DNA of 64,000 nt. It comes from DATCHW01 sp036508135 (GTDB lineage: Bacteria > Bacteroidota > Ignavibacteria > Tepidaquicellales > Tepidaquicellaceae). This document shows positions 36,920 through 44,967 of this stretch, one piece after another; position 1 is the first letter of the stretch, and the number at the start of each line of letters is the position of its first letter. The stretch is taken from assembly GCA_036508135.1 (NCBI GenBank), contig DATCHW010000071.1:49563-113562 (forward strand), in the 5' to 3' direction. The position numbers were made by a program, and so were the translations under genes. Under the pieces are notes generated by a model. The model was not told the origin of the DNA, searched no databases, and saw only the letters and a program-made list of their open reading frames with translations.

Positions 36920-38602
36920 ATGAAAAAATTTCTCACAATTTTTTTATTTGCCGTTGTTATTTATTCATGCGGAGTAAAAAAGCATTATGACAAAAGCACT
37001 TTCAGTATGAACTTATCGCTTGGGCTTGAAACCCTCGACCCGGTTCTTTCTAATTCGCCCCAATCAATCTGGTTACTTATATCACTTATGGATGGACTTG
37101 TGATGTACGATAAAGACAATAAAATCACTCCACTGATAGCAAAGGAGTGGAATATCTCAAATGACGGATTAGTTTACAAATTTACTCTCAGAAAGGATAT
37201 TAAATTCCATGATGACGAATGTTTTTCTAAAACGAAAGGTACCGGAAGATACGTAAATGCTTATGACGTAAAATATTGTTTTGAACGGCTAAACGATCCG
37301 ACAACAAAAACGAGGGGATTATGGCTGTTTAGAGATAAAGTTAAAGGAGTAACTGAATATGCAGATTATAAATCCGGGAAGTCAAAAGATGAAGTGAAAG
37401 AAGTATCAGGTATAAAAGTTTTAAATGATTCTGTTATAAGTATCGAACTTATTGAACCGTTTGCCCCTTTTCTTAGTCTGCTTACAATGTCTTATGCATA
37501 TATATATCCTAAAGAAGCAGTAGATTATTATCAAAATAATTTTAGTTTTCATCCTGTTGGTTCCGGAGCTTTCAAATTTGTGAAATGGGATCTGGACAAA
37601 GAACTGATTCTCAAAAAGAATAATAATTATTTTGAAAAAGATTCTTCGGGTAATTCAATTCCATATCTCGATAATGTAAAATTCTCTTTCACTCAATCCC
37701 GTGAATCAGAATTCCTCGATTTTTTAAACGGGAAATATGATTATGATGAACCGACTGCTGAAGTACTTGAAGCACTTACAGATGATAAAGGAAAATTAAT
37801 TGATGAAAATAAAAAGGATTTCAAGCTTGTTCGCCAGCCATGGCTGAATACAGTATATCTAATTATGGTTCAAAACAAAAGCCTTCCTGCAGGAGCTACG
37901 AGTCCATTTGTGGGTAATAAAAATTTACGGCAGGCAATCAATTATGCTATAGATAGGGAAAAGATAGTTAAATACGTTTTAAAAAACCGTGGAATACCCG
38001 CCCACAATGGTCCCCTGCCCCCCGGAATGCCGGGATATAATGAGGAAGTGAAAGGATATTCATACGATAAGGATAAGGCATCAAAACTTCTTGAAGAAGC
38101 AGGTTATCCTCAGGGAAAAGGCCTGGATTTGACATTAGTCATTTCAAACGATGAATTACAACGATCAATTGCAATTGCTCTTCAGGAGCAGTTGAAAGAA
38201 ACCGGAATCAATATAAAAATTGAACAGCTGCTGCAGGCAAGTCTAAACACTAAACAGCAGGACGGTGAATTTGAATTCTCACGTGGTAATTGGGGTGCCG
38301 ATTATTTTGATCCCGAAAATTTTATGGCGCTTTTCTATTCAAAAAATATTATCCCCAATGGTCCGAATAAACCCGGATATTCAAATCCGAAAGTAGATAG
38401 TCTCTACGAAAAATCAATTAAGATTACAGATATCGAAGAGAGAAAAAAAATATACAATGAAATGGAAAGAATTGTAATCGATGATGCTGCCTGGGTATTT
38501 TTATATTATAATCAAAGAGTTTATTTACTTCAGAAAAATGTAACCGGCTTTTATCTTGATGGATTAAATAATCTTGTGTTGAAATATACAAGGAAAGATT
38601 AA
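36920..38602 (+). CDS. ABC transporter solute-binding lipoprotein, peptide family 5
   Basis: A 560-residue lipoprotein (signal peptide with lipobox IYSC) of the SBP_bac_5 family, as in OppA and DppA. These capture oligopeptides or nickel for an ABC importer. Seen are LDPVLSNSPQ near the start, PLIAKEWNISNDGLVYKFTLRKDIKFHDD, VKYCFERL and a late RQAINYAIDREKIV. The ATG at 36920 is preferred over an upstream TTG at 36899 because it starts a normal lipoprotein signal (MKKFLTIFLF). No permease or ATPase genes follow; dinB lies convergent, 18 bp away. It is therefore an orphan binding protein whose transporter is elsewhere. Confidence 0.88.
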   Translation: MKKFLTIFLFAVVIYSCGVKKHYDKSTFSMNLSLGLETLDPVLSNSPQSIWLLISLMDGLVMYDKDNKITPLIAKEWNISNDGLVYKFTLRKDIKFHDDECFSKTKGTGRYVNAYDVKYCFERLNDPTTKTRGLWLFRDKVKGVTEYADYKSGKSKDEVKEVSGIKVLNDSVISIELIEPFAPFLSLLTMSYAYIYPKEAVDYYQNNFSFHPVGSGAFKFVKWDLDKELILKKNNNYFEKDSSGNSIPYLDNVKFSFTQSRESEFLDFLNGKYDYDEPTAEVLEALTDDKGKLIDENKKDFKLVRQPWLNTVYLIMVQNKSLPAGATSPFVGNKNLRQAINYAIDREKIVKYVLKNRGIPAHNGPLPPGMPGYNEEVKGYSYDKDKASKLLEEAGYPQGKGLDLTLVISNDELQRSIAIALQEQLKETGINIKIEQLLQASLNTKQQDGEFEFSRGNWGADYFDPENFMALFYSKNIIPNGPNKPGYSNPKVDSLYEKSIKITDIEERKKIYNEMERIVIDDAAWVFLYYNQRVYLLQKNVTGFYLDGLNNLVLKYTRKD

Positions 38603-38620
38603 AATAAAAATCAAATAGGT

Positions 38621-39796
38621 TTATTCATTAAGTTTGAAAGTTTTCCCAAAAGTTATAGTATCATAGTCATATTTCGTTCTGATTTTATCGAGTTTTTTAA
38701 ATAAGTTCCTATATTTTTCTTCATCTGTAAATAGGTTCTCCTGCATTGAGTCATCCTGAATAAGTTCTGAAAAACGAACACCGAGCAGACGGATTTTTTT
38801 CTCTTTAGGAAGCAGTTTATTCATTAAATTCAACGCGTCAGAATAATAGTCAATTTCCATATTGGATAAATGATTTTTGGTCAAGGATTTTTGGTTAACG
38901 GTGAAATCGGAATATTTCACTTTTACAGTTATTGTTTTCGCTTTAAGCTGTTTTGTTCTTAATCTTGCACAGGATTTCTCGAGGAGATAGTACAATTCTT
39001 TTTTTAAAAATTCTTTATCCGATGTATCTCTTCTCAATGTTGACTCTTTTGAAAGTGATTTTTGTTCATAATCTTCATACAGGCATATTTCTCTATCGTC
39101 AATCCCGTTAGCTACATTTAGTAAATATGTGCTGAACATTCCAATTTCAGATTCATAAAACTCCTTTCTAAATTTTGTAAGGTCTCCGATGGTTTTTATT
39201 CCATACTTGTTTAGTTTTTTCAAAGTTGCTTTTCCGACACCCGGTATCCTTTCCACAGGCAGACTACTGAGGAAATCTTTTTCTTTACCGAATGGAATAA
39301 TAGTTATCCCATCGGGTTTATTAATCCTTGAAGCAATTTTCGAACACACTTTATTTGAAGATATTCCGATAGAGCAGGTAATTCCAATTGTTTTTTTAAT
39401 ATCTTCTTTAAGTTCGAATGCGAGTTTTTTATAATCTCCTTTATAAGGGAAAAGTACTTCGGAAATATCGAGATATGCTTCGTCGATGCTCATCGGCTCA
39501 ATGAGAGGAGTATATTTATTGAAAATAACTCTCACTCTTTTAGAAAAATCCGAGTATAACCCGCGCGTCCCTCTTATAAAATTTCCGTCCGGTGCAAGCA
39601 GTAATGCTCTTGAAATCGGCATAGCCGTTTTGATACCACGTGCCCTTGCCAAATAATTTGGACAGGAAACTATACTGCGCAAGTCCTCCTTATTTCCCCC
39701 TACTATCAGTGGTTTACCTTTCAGAAGAGGATTTATTGCTTCTTCGCAGGAAGCGAAGAAAGCATCCATATCTACGTGTAGTATTATTTTTTGCAA
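38621..39796 (-). CDS. dinB: DNA polymerase IV (Y-family translesion polymerase)
   Basis: A 391-residue error-prone polymerase. Catalytic acidic residues are visible in HVDMDAFFASCEEA and MSIDEAYLDIS. The family motif SIGISSNKVCSKIAS, the helix-hairpin-helix IPGVGKATLKKL and a C-terminal little-finger domain follow. The extreme C-terminus lacks an obvious QLxLF clamp-binding peptide, but MQENLF near residue 355 may serve. The start is TTG, placed 9 codons before the conserved HVDMD. It is usually under LexA control, but no copy of the lexA-associated palindrome is seen upstream. The small membrane gene upstream ends 14 bp before it. Confidence 0.92.
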   Translation of the reverse strand: MQKIILHVDMDAFFASCEEAINPLLKGKPLIVGGNKEDLRSIVSCPNYLARARGIKTAMPISRALLLAPDGNFIRGTRGLYSDFSKRVRVIFNKYTPLIEPMSIDEAYLDISEVLFPYKGDYKKLAFELKEDIKKTIGITCSIGISSNKVCSKIASRINKPDGITIIPFGKEKDFLSSLPVERIPGVGKATLKKLNKYGIKTIGDLTKFRKEFYESEIGMFSTYLLNVANGIDDREICLYEDYEQKSLSKESTLRRDTSDKEFLKKELYYLLEKSCARLRTKQLKAKTITVKVKYSDFTVNQKSLTKNHLSNMEIDYYSDALNLMNKLLPKEKKIRLLGVRFSELIQDDSMQENLFTDEEKYRNLFKKLDKIRTKYDYDTITFGKTFKLNE

Positions 39797-39810
39797 AGAA
39801 AAGTATTAAA

Positions 39811-40008
39811 TCAATCTTTCTGTTTGGATTTAAAATATAACATAATATTTACTATCATCACACCTATACCCATTCCCATCGTTATTAAGGTTAATTCGTG
39901 AATCAATCTGATATTCTCAGTTCCGGTCAGGCGTGAATAGTTTAAAGCGGTTATTATAATAACAATTGCAGCAATTATGATATTCCGCTTCAATTTTCTT
40001 GATTCCAT
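39811..40008 (-). CDS. Small two-helix membrane protein
   Basis: A 65-residue protein with a basic start (MESRKLKRN), one helix (IIIAAIVIIITALNY), a short polar loop with TGTENIRLIHELT, a second helix (about 40-58) and a basic tail. The loop and overall form resemble small conserved Bacteroidota membrane proteins, but I know no function. It lies 14 bp upstream of dinB on the same strand and is probably co-transcribed with it. The basic ends suggest both termini face the cytoplasm. Confidence 0.65.
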   Translation of the reverse strand: MESRKLKRNIIIAAIVIIITALNYSRLTGTENIRLIHELTLITMGMGIGVMIVNIMLYFKSKQKD

Positions 40009-40171
40009 TTTTTTAATCTTTAAATTAAAAGTAAAATAAAAGAAAGTGAGGATTTTAACAATACTTTAAAACATGTAAATAATGTTTAAACACATTGCTG
40101 TCCAAAATGATATTTCTAATTTATGTCTTTTTTTTTATTCCGTTTTGCCTGCCCTCTGATCTTTATGGAGG

Positions 40172-40296
40172 GGCTAAAGCCACATTGGTGTTAGTTCTTT
40201 CACCCCGTCGTAAACGACGGGGTAAGTATTCACATACTTCTATTTTCCCCACCGTTTACGGTGGGGTATAATTCCAATATAAAACCGGCTTTAGCC
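40172..40296. repeat. REP-like element: outer inverted arms enclosing three hairpins
   Basis: Outer arms GGCTAAAGCC (40172-40181) and GGCTTTAGCC (40287-40296) are perfect complements; nearby ATTGG and CCAAT extend the pairing. Inside are a 20-base palindrome with CCCCGTCG arms (40203-40222), a hairpin AAGTAT/ATACTT (40224-40239) and a second 20-base palindrome with CCCCACCG arms (40247-40266). The two large palindromes differ at paired positions that keep base pairing. It is much richer in GC than its surroundings. This form suggests a mobile REP/MITE-type element moved by a RAYT-like transposase elsewhere. In the rest of the 534-bp gap (40009-40542) I see no gene or other site. Confidence 0.75.
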
Positions 40297-40542
40297 AAAC
40301 CACAAGAATTGTATGTCAGGAAAAGATTATCTTCTGTTATTCTACGGGGGATAGTTTTAAATATTAAAAAATCTGTCCGTATTTATTCAATCTCTTTGAT
40401 TTATTCAATTTCCAATTTTATTTTGAACAGCAATAGTTTAGACAATCGATAACTTATATTTTTCCTGTATTTTCATATTTACGATAGTTAATTTGATTTT
40501 GAAATAATTCGGGATATTATTTTTTAACATTAATTAACTTTT

Positions 40543-41502
40543 ATGAAGAAATTATTAATAGCATTTCTATTTATTTTTTTATTCAGCACAACTTCTTTCT
40601 CCCAATATGATCTTGGAAAAATGATGCAGCAGGTCGGTCAACTATATGCAGAAAAGTATCTTGAACCGCTGACTACAAGTTTAGGAACAAATCTCAATTC
40701 CGGATTTTTAGGCGGATATGGTCCTTCAGGTTACAGCAAAATTCCTATCTGGCCTCATCTTTATGCAGGGGTAAAATTTTATGGGGTAGTGATGCAGGAT
40801 GTTGATAAATCATTTAATCTGAATTTCAGAACATCGGAAACAATATATGGTGATCAAGTCGATGTTGACTGGACTGTTAACAATGCACCTACTGTATTCG
40901 GCAGTAGTACGCCTGCAGTAGCCACCGGGACATATTATTTAGGAGGTACGCAATTTACAACATCAAAAACTTTGATTGGCGGAGTTGATAATACAAAATT
41001 TGTCCCTCTTTTCATACCTCAAATCGGAGTCGGTACAATATTCGGAACTGATATCATTTTAAGAGGACTTCCAAGTATCGGTTACGGAAATTACGGAACA
41101 TTTTCTTTATTTGGAGTTGCCATCAGACATAATTTAGGAGGATATGTAAAACTTCCCATAGATATTGCAGTTCAGGGCGGTTATCAGAAATTTGGAATAA
41201 CTGATAAGAGTGCAAATAAATTTGTTAATGCAAATTCGACATTTATTAATCTCCAGTTCAATAAAACGTTTGCAATTATTTCAGTTTATGGCGGAGTGCA
41301 ATATGAAAATTACAATGTTGACGTTAATTACACATTTGTAAGCTCAATCGGAAACACCATAGTATCATTCAGTCAAAAAGGCGAAAATAGTTTCAGAGGT
41401 ATCGCTGGAGCGACTCTATTTCTTGGACCGGTGATAGTAAATGCTGATTTAAATTATGGAGCCAAATTTGCATTTTCAGCAGGTTTAGGTGTAGGATTAT
41501 AA
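40543..41502 (+). CDS. DUF6588-like outer-membrane beta-barrel protein
   Basis: A 319-residue exported protein (signal peptide cleaved near SFSQ). The mature part has a glycine- and aromatic-rich pattern of amphipathic strands, as in small outer-membrane barrels, with LNSGFLGGYGPSGYSKIPIWPHLYAGVKF near residue 50 typical of a Bacteroidota family annotated as DUF6588. No function is known. A GC-rich REP-like element lies 250 bp upstream and a clear terminator follows. A rearranged partial copy of this gene lies at 43560-43680, so related sequence existed twice here. Confidence 0.72.
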   Translation: MKKLLIAFLFIFLFSTTSFSQYDLGKMMQQVGQLYAEKYLEPLTTSLGTNLNSGFLGGYGPSGYSKIPIWPHLYAGVKFYGVVMQDVDKSFNLNFRTSETIYGDQVDVDWTVNNAPTVFGSSTPAVATGTYYLGGTQFTTSKTLIGGVDNTKFVPLFIPQIGVGTIFGTDIILRGLPSIGYGNYGTFSLFGVAIRHNLGGYVKLPIDIAVQGGYQKFGITDKSANKFVNANSTFINLQFNKTFAIISVYGGVQYENYNVDVNYTFVSSIGNTIVSFSQKGENSFRGIAGATLFLGPVIVNADLNYGAKFAFSAGLGVGL

Positions 41503-41526
41503 AAAATCTGAAATGCGATTTTAAAT

Positions 41527-41554
41527 GTGCCTGACATTTTTATCAGGCACTTTT
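41527..41554 (+). terminator. Rho-independent terminator of the DUF6588-like gene
   Basis: Eight-base arms GTGCCTGA and TCAGGCAC (41527-41550) enclose an eight-base loop and are followed by TTTT. It sits 24 bp beyond the stop codon. Confidence 0.8.
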
Positions 41555-41593
41555 CACAATATCCCGTGAACAACTAATTTTTAATTTAGTAAA

Positions 41594-42871
41594 ATGGCTC
41601 ATCATACACTTAAGACGTCATATTCTAATCTGGTTGACCGGCTCAACCGTTTTCCTCAGGGTGCTCCGCCATCTGAATTACTAAATAAGATTTTAAAACT
41701 TTTATTTAGCGATAAAGAGGCGCAACTGGTTTCTTTATTACCTATCAAGCCTTTTACTGCTTTAAAAGCGAGCGTTATATGGAAAATGGATTTGAGCAAT
41801 TCACAAAAAATTCTGGATAAATTGGCGAGCCGTGCAATATTGCTGGACGTCGAACAATATGGAGAGAGTGTTTATACATTACCTCCTCCTATGGCGGGAT
41901 TTTTTGAGTTTTCTATGATGCGTGTGCGTGATGATATCGACCAAAAAGCATTGAGTGAATTATTTTATCAGTATCTAAATGTTGAAGAAGATTTTATCCG
42001 TTCGCTTTTTGCAAATGGAGAAACTCAGTTAGGAAGAGTATTTGTGAATGAACCTGCTTTGTCTAATGATAATGCTTTGCATGTATTGGATTACGAACGT
42101 GCAACAGAAATAATAAAAACTGCCGGTCATATTGGAGTTGGAATTTGTTATTGCCGTCATAAAATGGAACATCTGGGAAAAGTTTGTGATGCCCCGATGG
42201 ATATTTGCATGACTTTTAATTCAACTGCGGCATCTTTAATAAAACACGGACACGCTCGCCGTATCGATGATGTGGAATGCCTGGATTTGCTTCAAAAGGC
42301 TTATGAAAGTAATTTAGTTCAGTTTGGAGAAAATGTCAGGGAAGAGGTGAATTTTATATGTAATTGCTGTGGTTGTTGCTGTGAAGCTATGATAGCCGCC
42401 CGGCGTTTTGCGATTTTTAATCCCGTACATACTACAAATTTTATTCCTGAAATTAATAATGAACATTGTAACGGTTGCGGGAAATGTGTGAATGCTTGTC
42501 CTGTAGAAGCGATGGCGCTGACCTCTGCAAATCATCCTCACTACCAAAACCGTAAGAAAGCTATTCTTAATGAAAATTTATGTCTTGGATGCGGCGTATG
42601 CGTGAGGGTTTGTCCGGAGAAAGGAGTATCGTTAAAATCCCGTGAGAAAAGGGTTTTAACACCTTTAAATGGAGTTCACAGAGTAGTTGTAATGGCAATT
42701 GAAAGGGGTAAACTGCAGGATTTAATTTTTGATAACCGTGTTTTATGGAGCCATAGGGCTTTAGCCGCAGTGTTTGGAGTGCTCCTTAAACTTCCCCCGA
42801 TAAAACAAACTTTGGCAAGCCGGCAAATTAAATCCCGATATCTCGAACATCTTATTCAGCGAATGAAATAA
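41594..42871 (+). CDS. Cysteine-rich protein: winged-helix-like start plus 2x[4Fe-4S] ferredoxin domain
   Basis: A 425-residue soluble protein. The first about 110 residues look helical and winged-helix-like (LLSDKEAQ... LPIKPFTALKASVIWKMD). A middle part holds extra cysteines (ICYCRHKMEHLGKVCD, MDICM and a run CNCCGCCC near residue 260). The C-terminal half has two classical ferredoxin motifs, CNGCGKCVNACP and CLGCGVCVRVCP. It is probably an iron-sulphur electron carrier or redox-sensing regulator; substrate unknown. Base composition looks less AT-rich than its neighbours, hinting at acquisition. It stands between two terminator-flanked small genes in the accessory region, without an obvious redox partner. 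Confidence 0.78.
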   Translation: MAHHTLKTSYSNLVDRLNRFPQGAPPSELLNKILKLLFSDKEAQLVSLLPIKPFTALKASVIWKMDLSNSQKILDKLASRAILLDVEQYGESVYTLPPPMAGFFEFSMMRVRDDIDQKALSELFYQYLNVEEDFIRSLFANGETQLGRVFVNEPALSNDNALHVLDYERATEIIKTAGHIGVGICYCRHKMEHLGKVCDAPMDICMTFNSTAASLIKHGHARRIDDVECLDLLQKAYESNLVQFGENVREEVNFICNCCGCCCEAMIAARRFAIFNPVHTTNFIPEINNEHCNGCGKCVNACPVEAMALTSANHPHYQNRKKAILNENLCLGCGVCVRVCPEKGVSLKSREKRVLTPLNGVHRVVVMAIERGKLQDLIFDNRVLWSHRALAAVFGVLLKLPPIKQTLASRQIKSRYLEHLIQRMK

Positions 42872-42993
42872 ATATGATTTAAGTCAGTATAATAAATTGA
42901 AACTTCTAAATTATATTTTTAAAATGTTCCTGTTTCTTTACTACTTGCAGTAAGAGTAACAAACTAAACAAAATAATATTAAGTGATAACATT

Positions 42994-43554
42994 ATGCAAA
43001 CATACATATCAATTTTAAGAGGAATAAACGTAAGCGGACACAAAATGATAAAAATGGACGCTTTATGTAATCTATATGAAGAACTGGGTTTTAAAAACAT
43101 ACGGACATATATTCAAAGCGGAAACGTTATATTTCAATACCGGAAATCTAATTATCAGGATTTAGAAAAAAAGGTAGCGGATAATATATTTAAAGAGTTT
43201 GGTTTTGAAGTTCCTGTTATGGTAAAAGATTTAGACGAGCTGAAAAAAGTATTAAAGGAAAATCCTTTTGTAAATAAGAGGAAAGAAGATATTAAGTCCC
43301 TTCACGTAACTTTTTTATCAAAAGAACCCGGGCAATTTAATTTTGATAAAATCGTAGGTGGAAAATATTTACCCGATGAATTCATTTTATCGGGCAAGAC
43401 AATTTATTTGTTTTGCCCAAATGGATACGGTAGAACTAAATTGACCAATAATTTTTTTGAAAGCAAATTAAATCTCGTAGCTACAACAAGAAACTGGAAA
43501 ACAATAATTGAATTAGTAAATATTGCAGGGGACATTACAAGCGACGAAAAATAA
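42994..43554 (+). CDS. DUF1697 protein
   Basis: A 186-residue cytoplasmic protein. The N-terminus (YISILRGINVSGHKMIKMDAL) and the following TYIQSGNVIFQ are the DUF1697 hallmark; a late GRTKLTNNFFESKL motif is also typical. The family is widespread in bacteria and often found in accessory or horizontally moved DNA; its biochemical role is unknown. It stands alone, 122 bp after the ferredoxin gene. Right after its stop begins a relic of the DUF6588-like gene. Confidence 0.85.
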   Translation: MQTYISILRGINVSGHKMIKMDALCNLYEELGFKNIRTYIQSGNVIFQYRKSNYQDLEKKVADNIFKEFGFEVPVMVKDLDELKKVLKENPFVNKRKEDIKSLHVTFLSKEPGQFNFDKIVGGKYLPDEFILSGKTIYLFCPNGYGRTKLTNNFFESKLNLVATTRNWKTIIELVNIAGDITSDEK

Positions 43555-43559
43555 AAAAG

Positions 43560-43680
43560 GCATTTTCAGCAGGATTGTAAAAAATATCTCAATTTTATAC
43601 AATATTAAAAACTTTGATTGGTGAAGTTGAAGGAATAAAATTTGTTCCTCTTTTCATACCTCAAATCGGAATCGTAGGAA
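43560..43680 (+). pseudogene. Rearranged relic of the DUF6588-like gene
   Basis: Two pieces match the gene at 40543-41502, in swapped order. Bases 43560-43590 match its 3' end (shared GCATTTTCAGCAGG, then a stop-codon region followed by TAAAAAAT), lacking 13 bases between AGG repeats. Bases about 43603-43676 match its middle (near 40966-41040), with the run CCTCTTTTCATACCTCAAAT identical. The pieces are too short and broken to code for a protein. Confidence 0.75.
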
Positions 43681-43763
43681 ATGAATTTAATCTTGATTAG
43701 ATAATTCGTAGATTAAATTAAAAACAATTAGATTTTCGAAATAATTTTATAGGGGTTATCGGG

Positions 43764-43988
43764 ATGTTCTTATCTTTCTCAATAGATGAACTTAAAACAC
43801 TAAACGAAACAATAGCAGTCGCTTTAAAAGATTACGGCGATGCAACCTCAGAGCGTGAAAAACTTTACGACGGTCCCGAAGGTCTGAAAGTACGTATTCC
43901 ATTAATAAAAGAATATCTCGCATCCTTCACCGGCGGAAAGAAAGGACAAAAGTACGTCGAATTCACACAAGCAATGAAAGGCGTGTAA
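43764..43988 (+). CDS. Small protein of unknown function
   Basis: A 74-residue protein that I do not recognise. It is hydrophilic, without signal peptide or TM helix, and probably helical (SIDELKTLNETIAVALKDYG) with a central GPEGLKVRIPLIKEYLASF and a basic glycine-lysine patch (TGGKKGQK). The case for a real gene is the AGGGG ribosome site 8 bp before the ATG (rare in this window), balanced codon use less AT-rich than spurious frames, and a strong hairpin just after the stop. It stands alone between the DUF6588 relic and the unknown 200-residue gene. Confidence 0.6.
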   Translation: MFLSFSIDELKTLNETIAVALKDYGDATSEREKLYDGPEGLKVRIPLIKEYLASFTGGKKGQKYVEFTQAMKGV

Positions 43989-44003
43989 TATTTTAAATTC
44001 ACA

Positions 44004-44027
44004 ATCAGGAGGGGCAACCCTCCTGAT
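44004..44027 (+). terminator. Hairpin terminator after the 74-residue gene
   Basis: Ten-base perfect arms ATCAGGAGGG and CCCTCCTGAT with a GCAA tetraloop, then GTTATTT. The stem is strong but the T-tract is interrupted. It lies 15 bp past the stop codon. Confidence 0.65.
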
Positions 44028-44170
44028 GTTATTTAGAAATAGAACTTTTTGTCAAAGAATAAAAAATAATTAAACTCATTGAGTATATCCTTCAGTTATG
44101 GCTGAATATATGCATTTTAGATAGAATAAAATTAACATAAAACACTTATTAACTCATTAACAAACATATT

Positions 44171-44773
44171 ATGACAGACCTTCAAACACCTACAAATGAC
44201 CTTGTTGACAAATACATTGACAAGTTTAACAAAGACGAACGTTATTACTTGGCAGACCAATCAATCATAAATCTTTTTAAAGCATTTCCTGAAAACAAAA
44301 AATTAGAAGACATCCTTCTTAAAATTAGTGTCATTAATGATCTTTATAGCACTAACATTTTTGCGACTTTTATTATGGCAAGACACATTCTTATGTTACA
44401 AATTGATAATGACCTATTGGTTGCCGACCCTTCAGTAGTAAGTAAAATTGCAATTGGACACGGTATCCGAAAACCAAAGGGTAATGGGGACAGAAATTTC
44501 TATTCATTTGCGACAAAGTATTGCAACTGGCACAACAAAGATGAATATCCAATTTACGACAGGTTCGTTGAAAAAATTCTCCTTGCATATCGTGACAAAG
44601 ACAACTTTTCAAAATTTGATGACAACGACTTAAAAGATTTTCAACGGTTCAAACAAATAATCATTGACTTTAAAAATAAATATTTGTTGACAAAACACAA
44701 CTTGAAAGAAATTGATAAATTTTTATGGATTTACGGACAGGAAATTTTTCCAAAGAAGTACAAGAAGAAATAA
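44171..44773 (+). CDS. Soluble protein of unknown function, accessory-type
   Basis: A 200-residue cytoplasmic protein, largely helical. The most distinctive part is NFYSFATKYCNWHNKDEYPIYDRFV near residue 110, with clustered aromatic, Cys, His and Asp residues; the C-terminus reads LKEIDKFLWIYGQEIFP. Similar wording occurs in uncharacterised proteins of defence islands and integron-like cassettes, and I recall a possible OGG/helix-hairpin-helix fold, but I cannot verify this without a search. The next genes, after a REP pair, are TIR-TPR proteins. An attC-like stretch follows its stop. Codon use is AT-rich like the rest. Confidence 0.65.
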   Translation: MTDLQTPTNDLVDKYIDKFNKDERYYLADQSIINLFKAFPENKKLEDILLKISVINDLYSTNIFATFIMARHILMLQIDNDLLVADPSVVSKIAIGHGIRKPKGNGDRNFYSFATKYCNWHNKDEYPIYDRFVEKILLAYRDKDNFSKFDDNDLKDFQRFKQIIIDFKNKYLLTKHNLKEIDKFLWIYGQEIFPKKYKKK

Positions 44774-44877
44774 AATATAGCTTCTAACAAGGGGCTTGTG
44801 AAAAGGGGGCTAACATGCATGATTGAACGATTGAACGGCTGTGTTTCTATAAAACATTTTTTAACTATGTTTTCATC

Positions 44878-44953
44878 TCGTTTCTATGCTCCGGCGTAGA
44901 AACGAATTAAATAATTTAATGGTTTTCCGATACTACGCTGGAGCGTAGTATCG
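44878..44953. repeat. Pair of REP-type palindromes in opposite orientation (BIME-like)
   Basis: Palindrome 1 (44878-44905) has arms TCGTTTCTATGC and GCGTAGAAACGA around TCCG. Palindrome 2 (44928-44953) has perfect arms CGATACTACGC and GCGTAGTATCG around TGGA. Both share the core CTAYGCTCCRGCGTAG, the second read on the opposite strand, so they are inverted copies of one repeat family. Their loops are complementary (CTCC against GGAG). Such pairs are typical of RAYT-mobilised REPs. They end 14 bp before the first TIR-TPR gene and could affect its expression. Confidence 0.75.
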
Positions 44954-44967
44954 AGAGAAAAAATAAT

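Noticed and set aside
38621..39860. SOS box before dinB matching the palindrome at lexA
   Set aside because: The region upstream of dinB has a short CTAC/GTAG repeat but no CCATATT or AATATGG arm, so no shared operator can be claimed.
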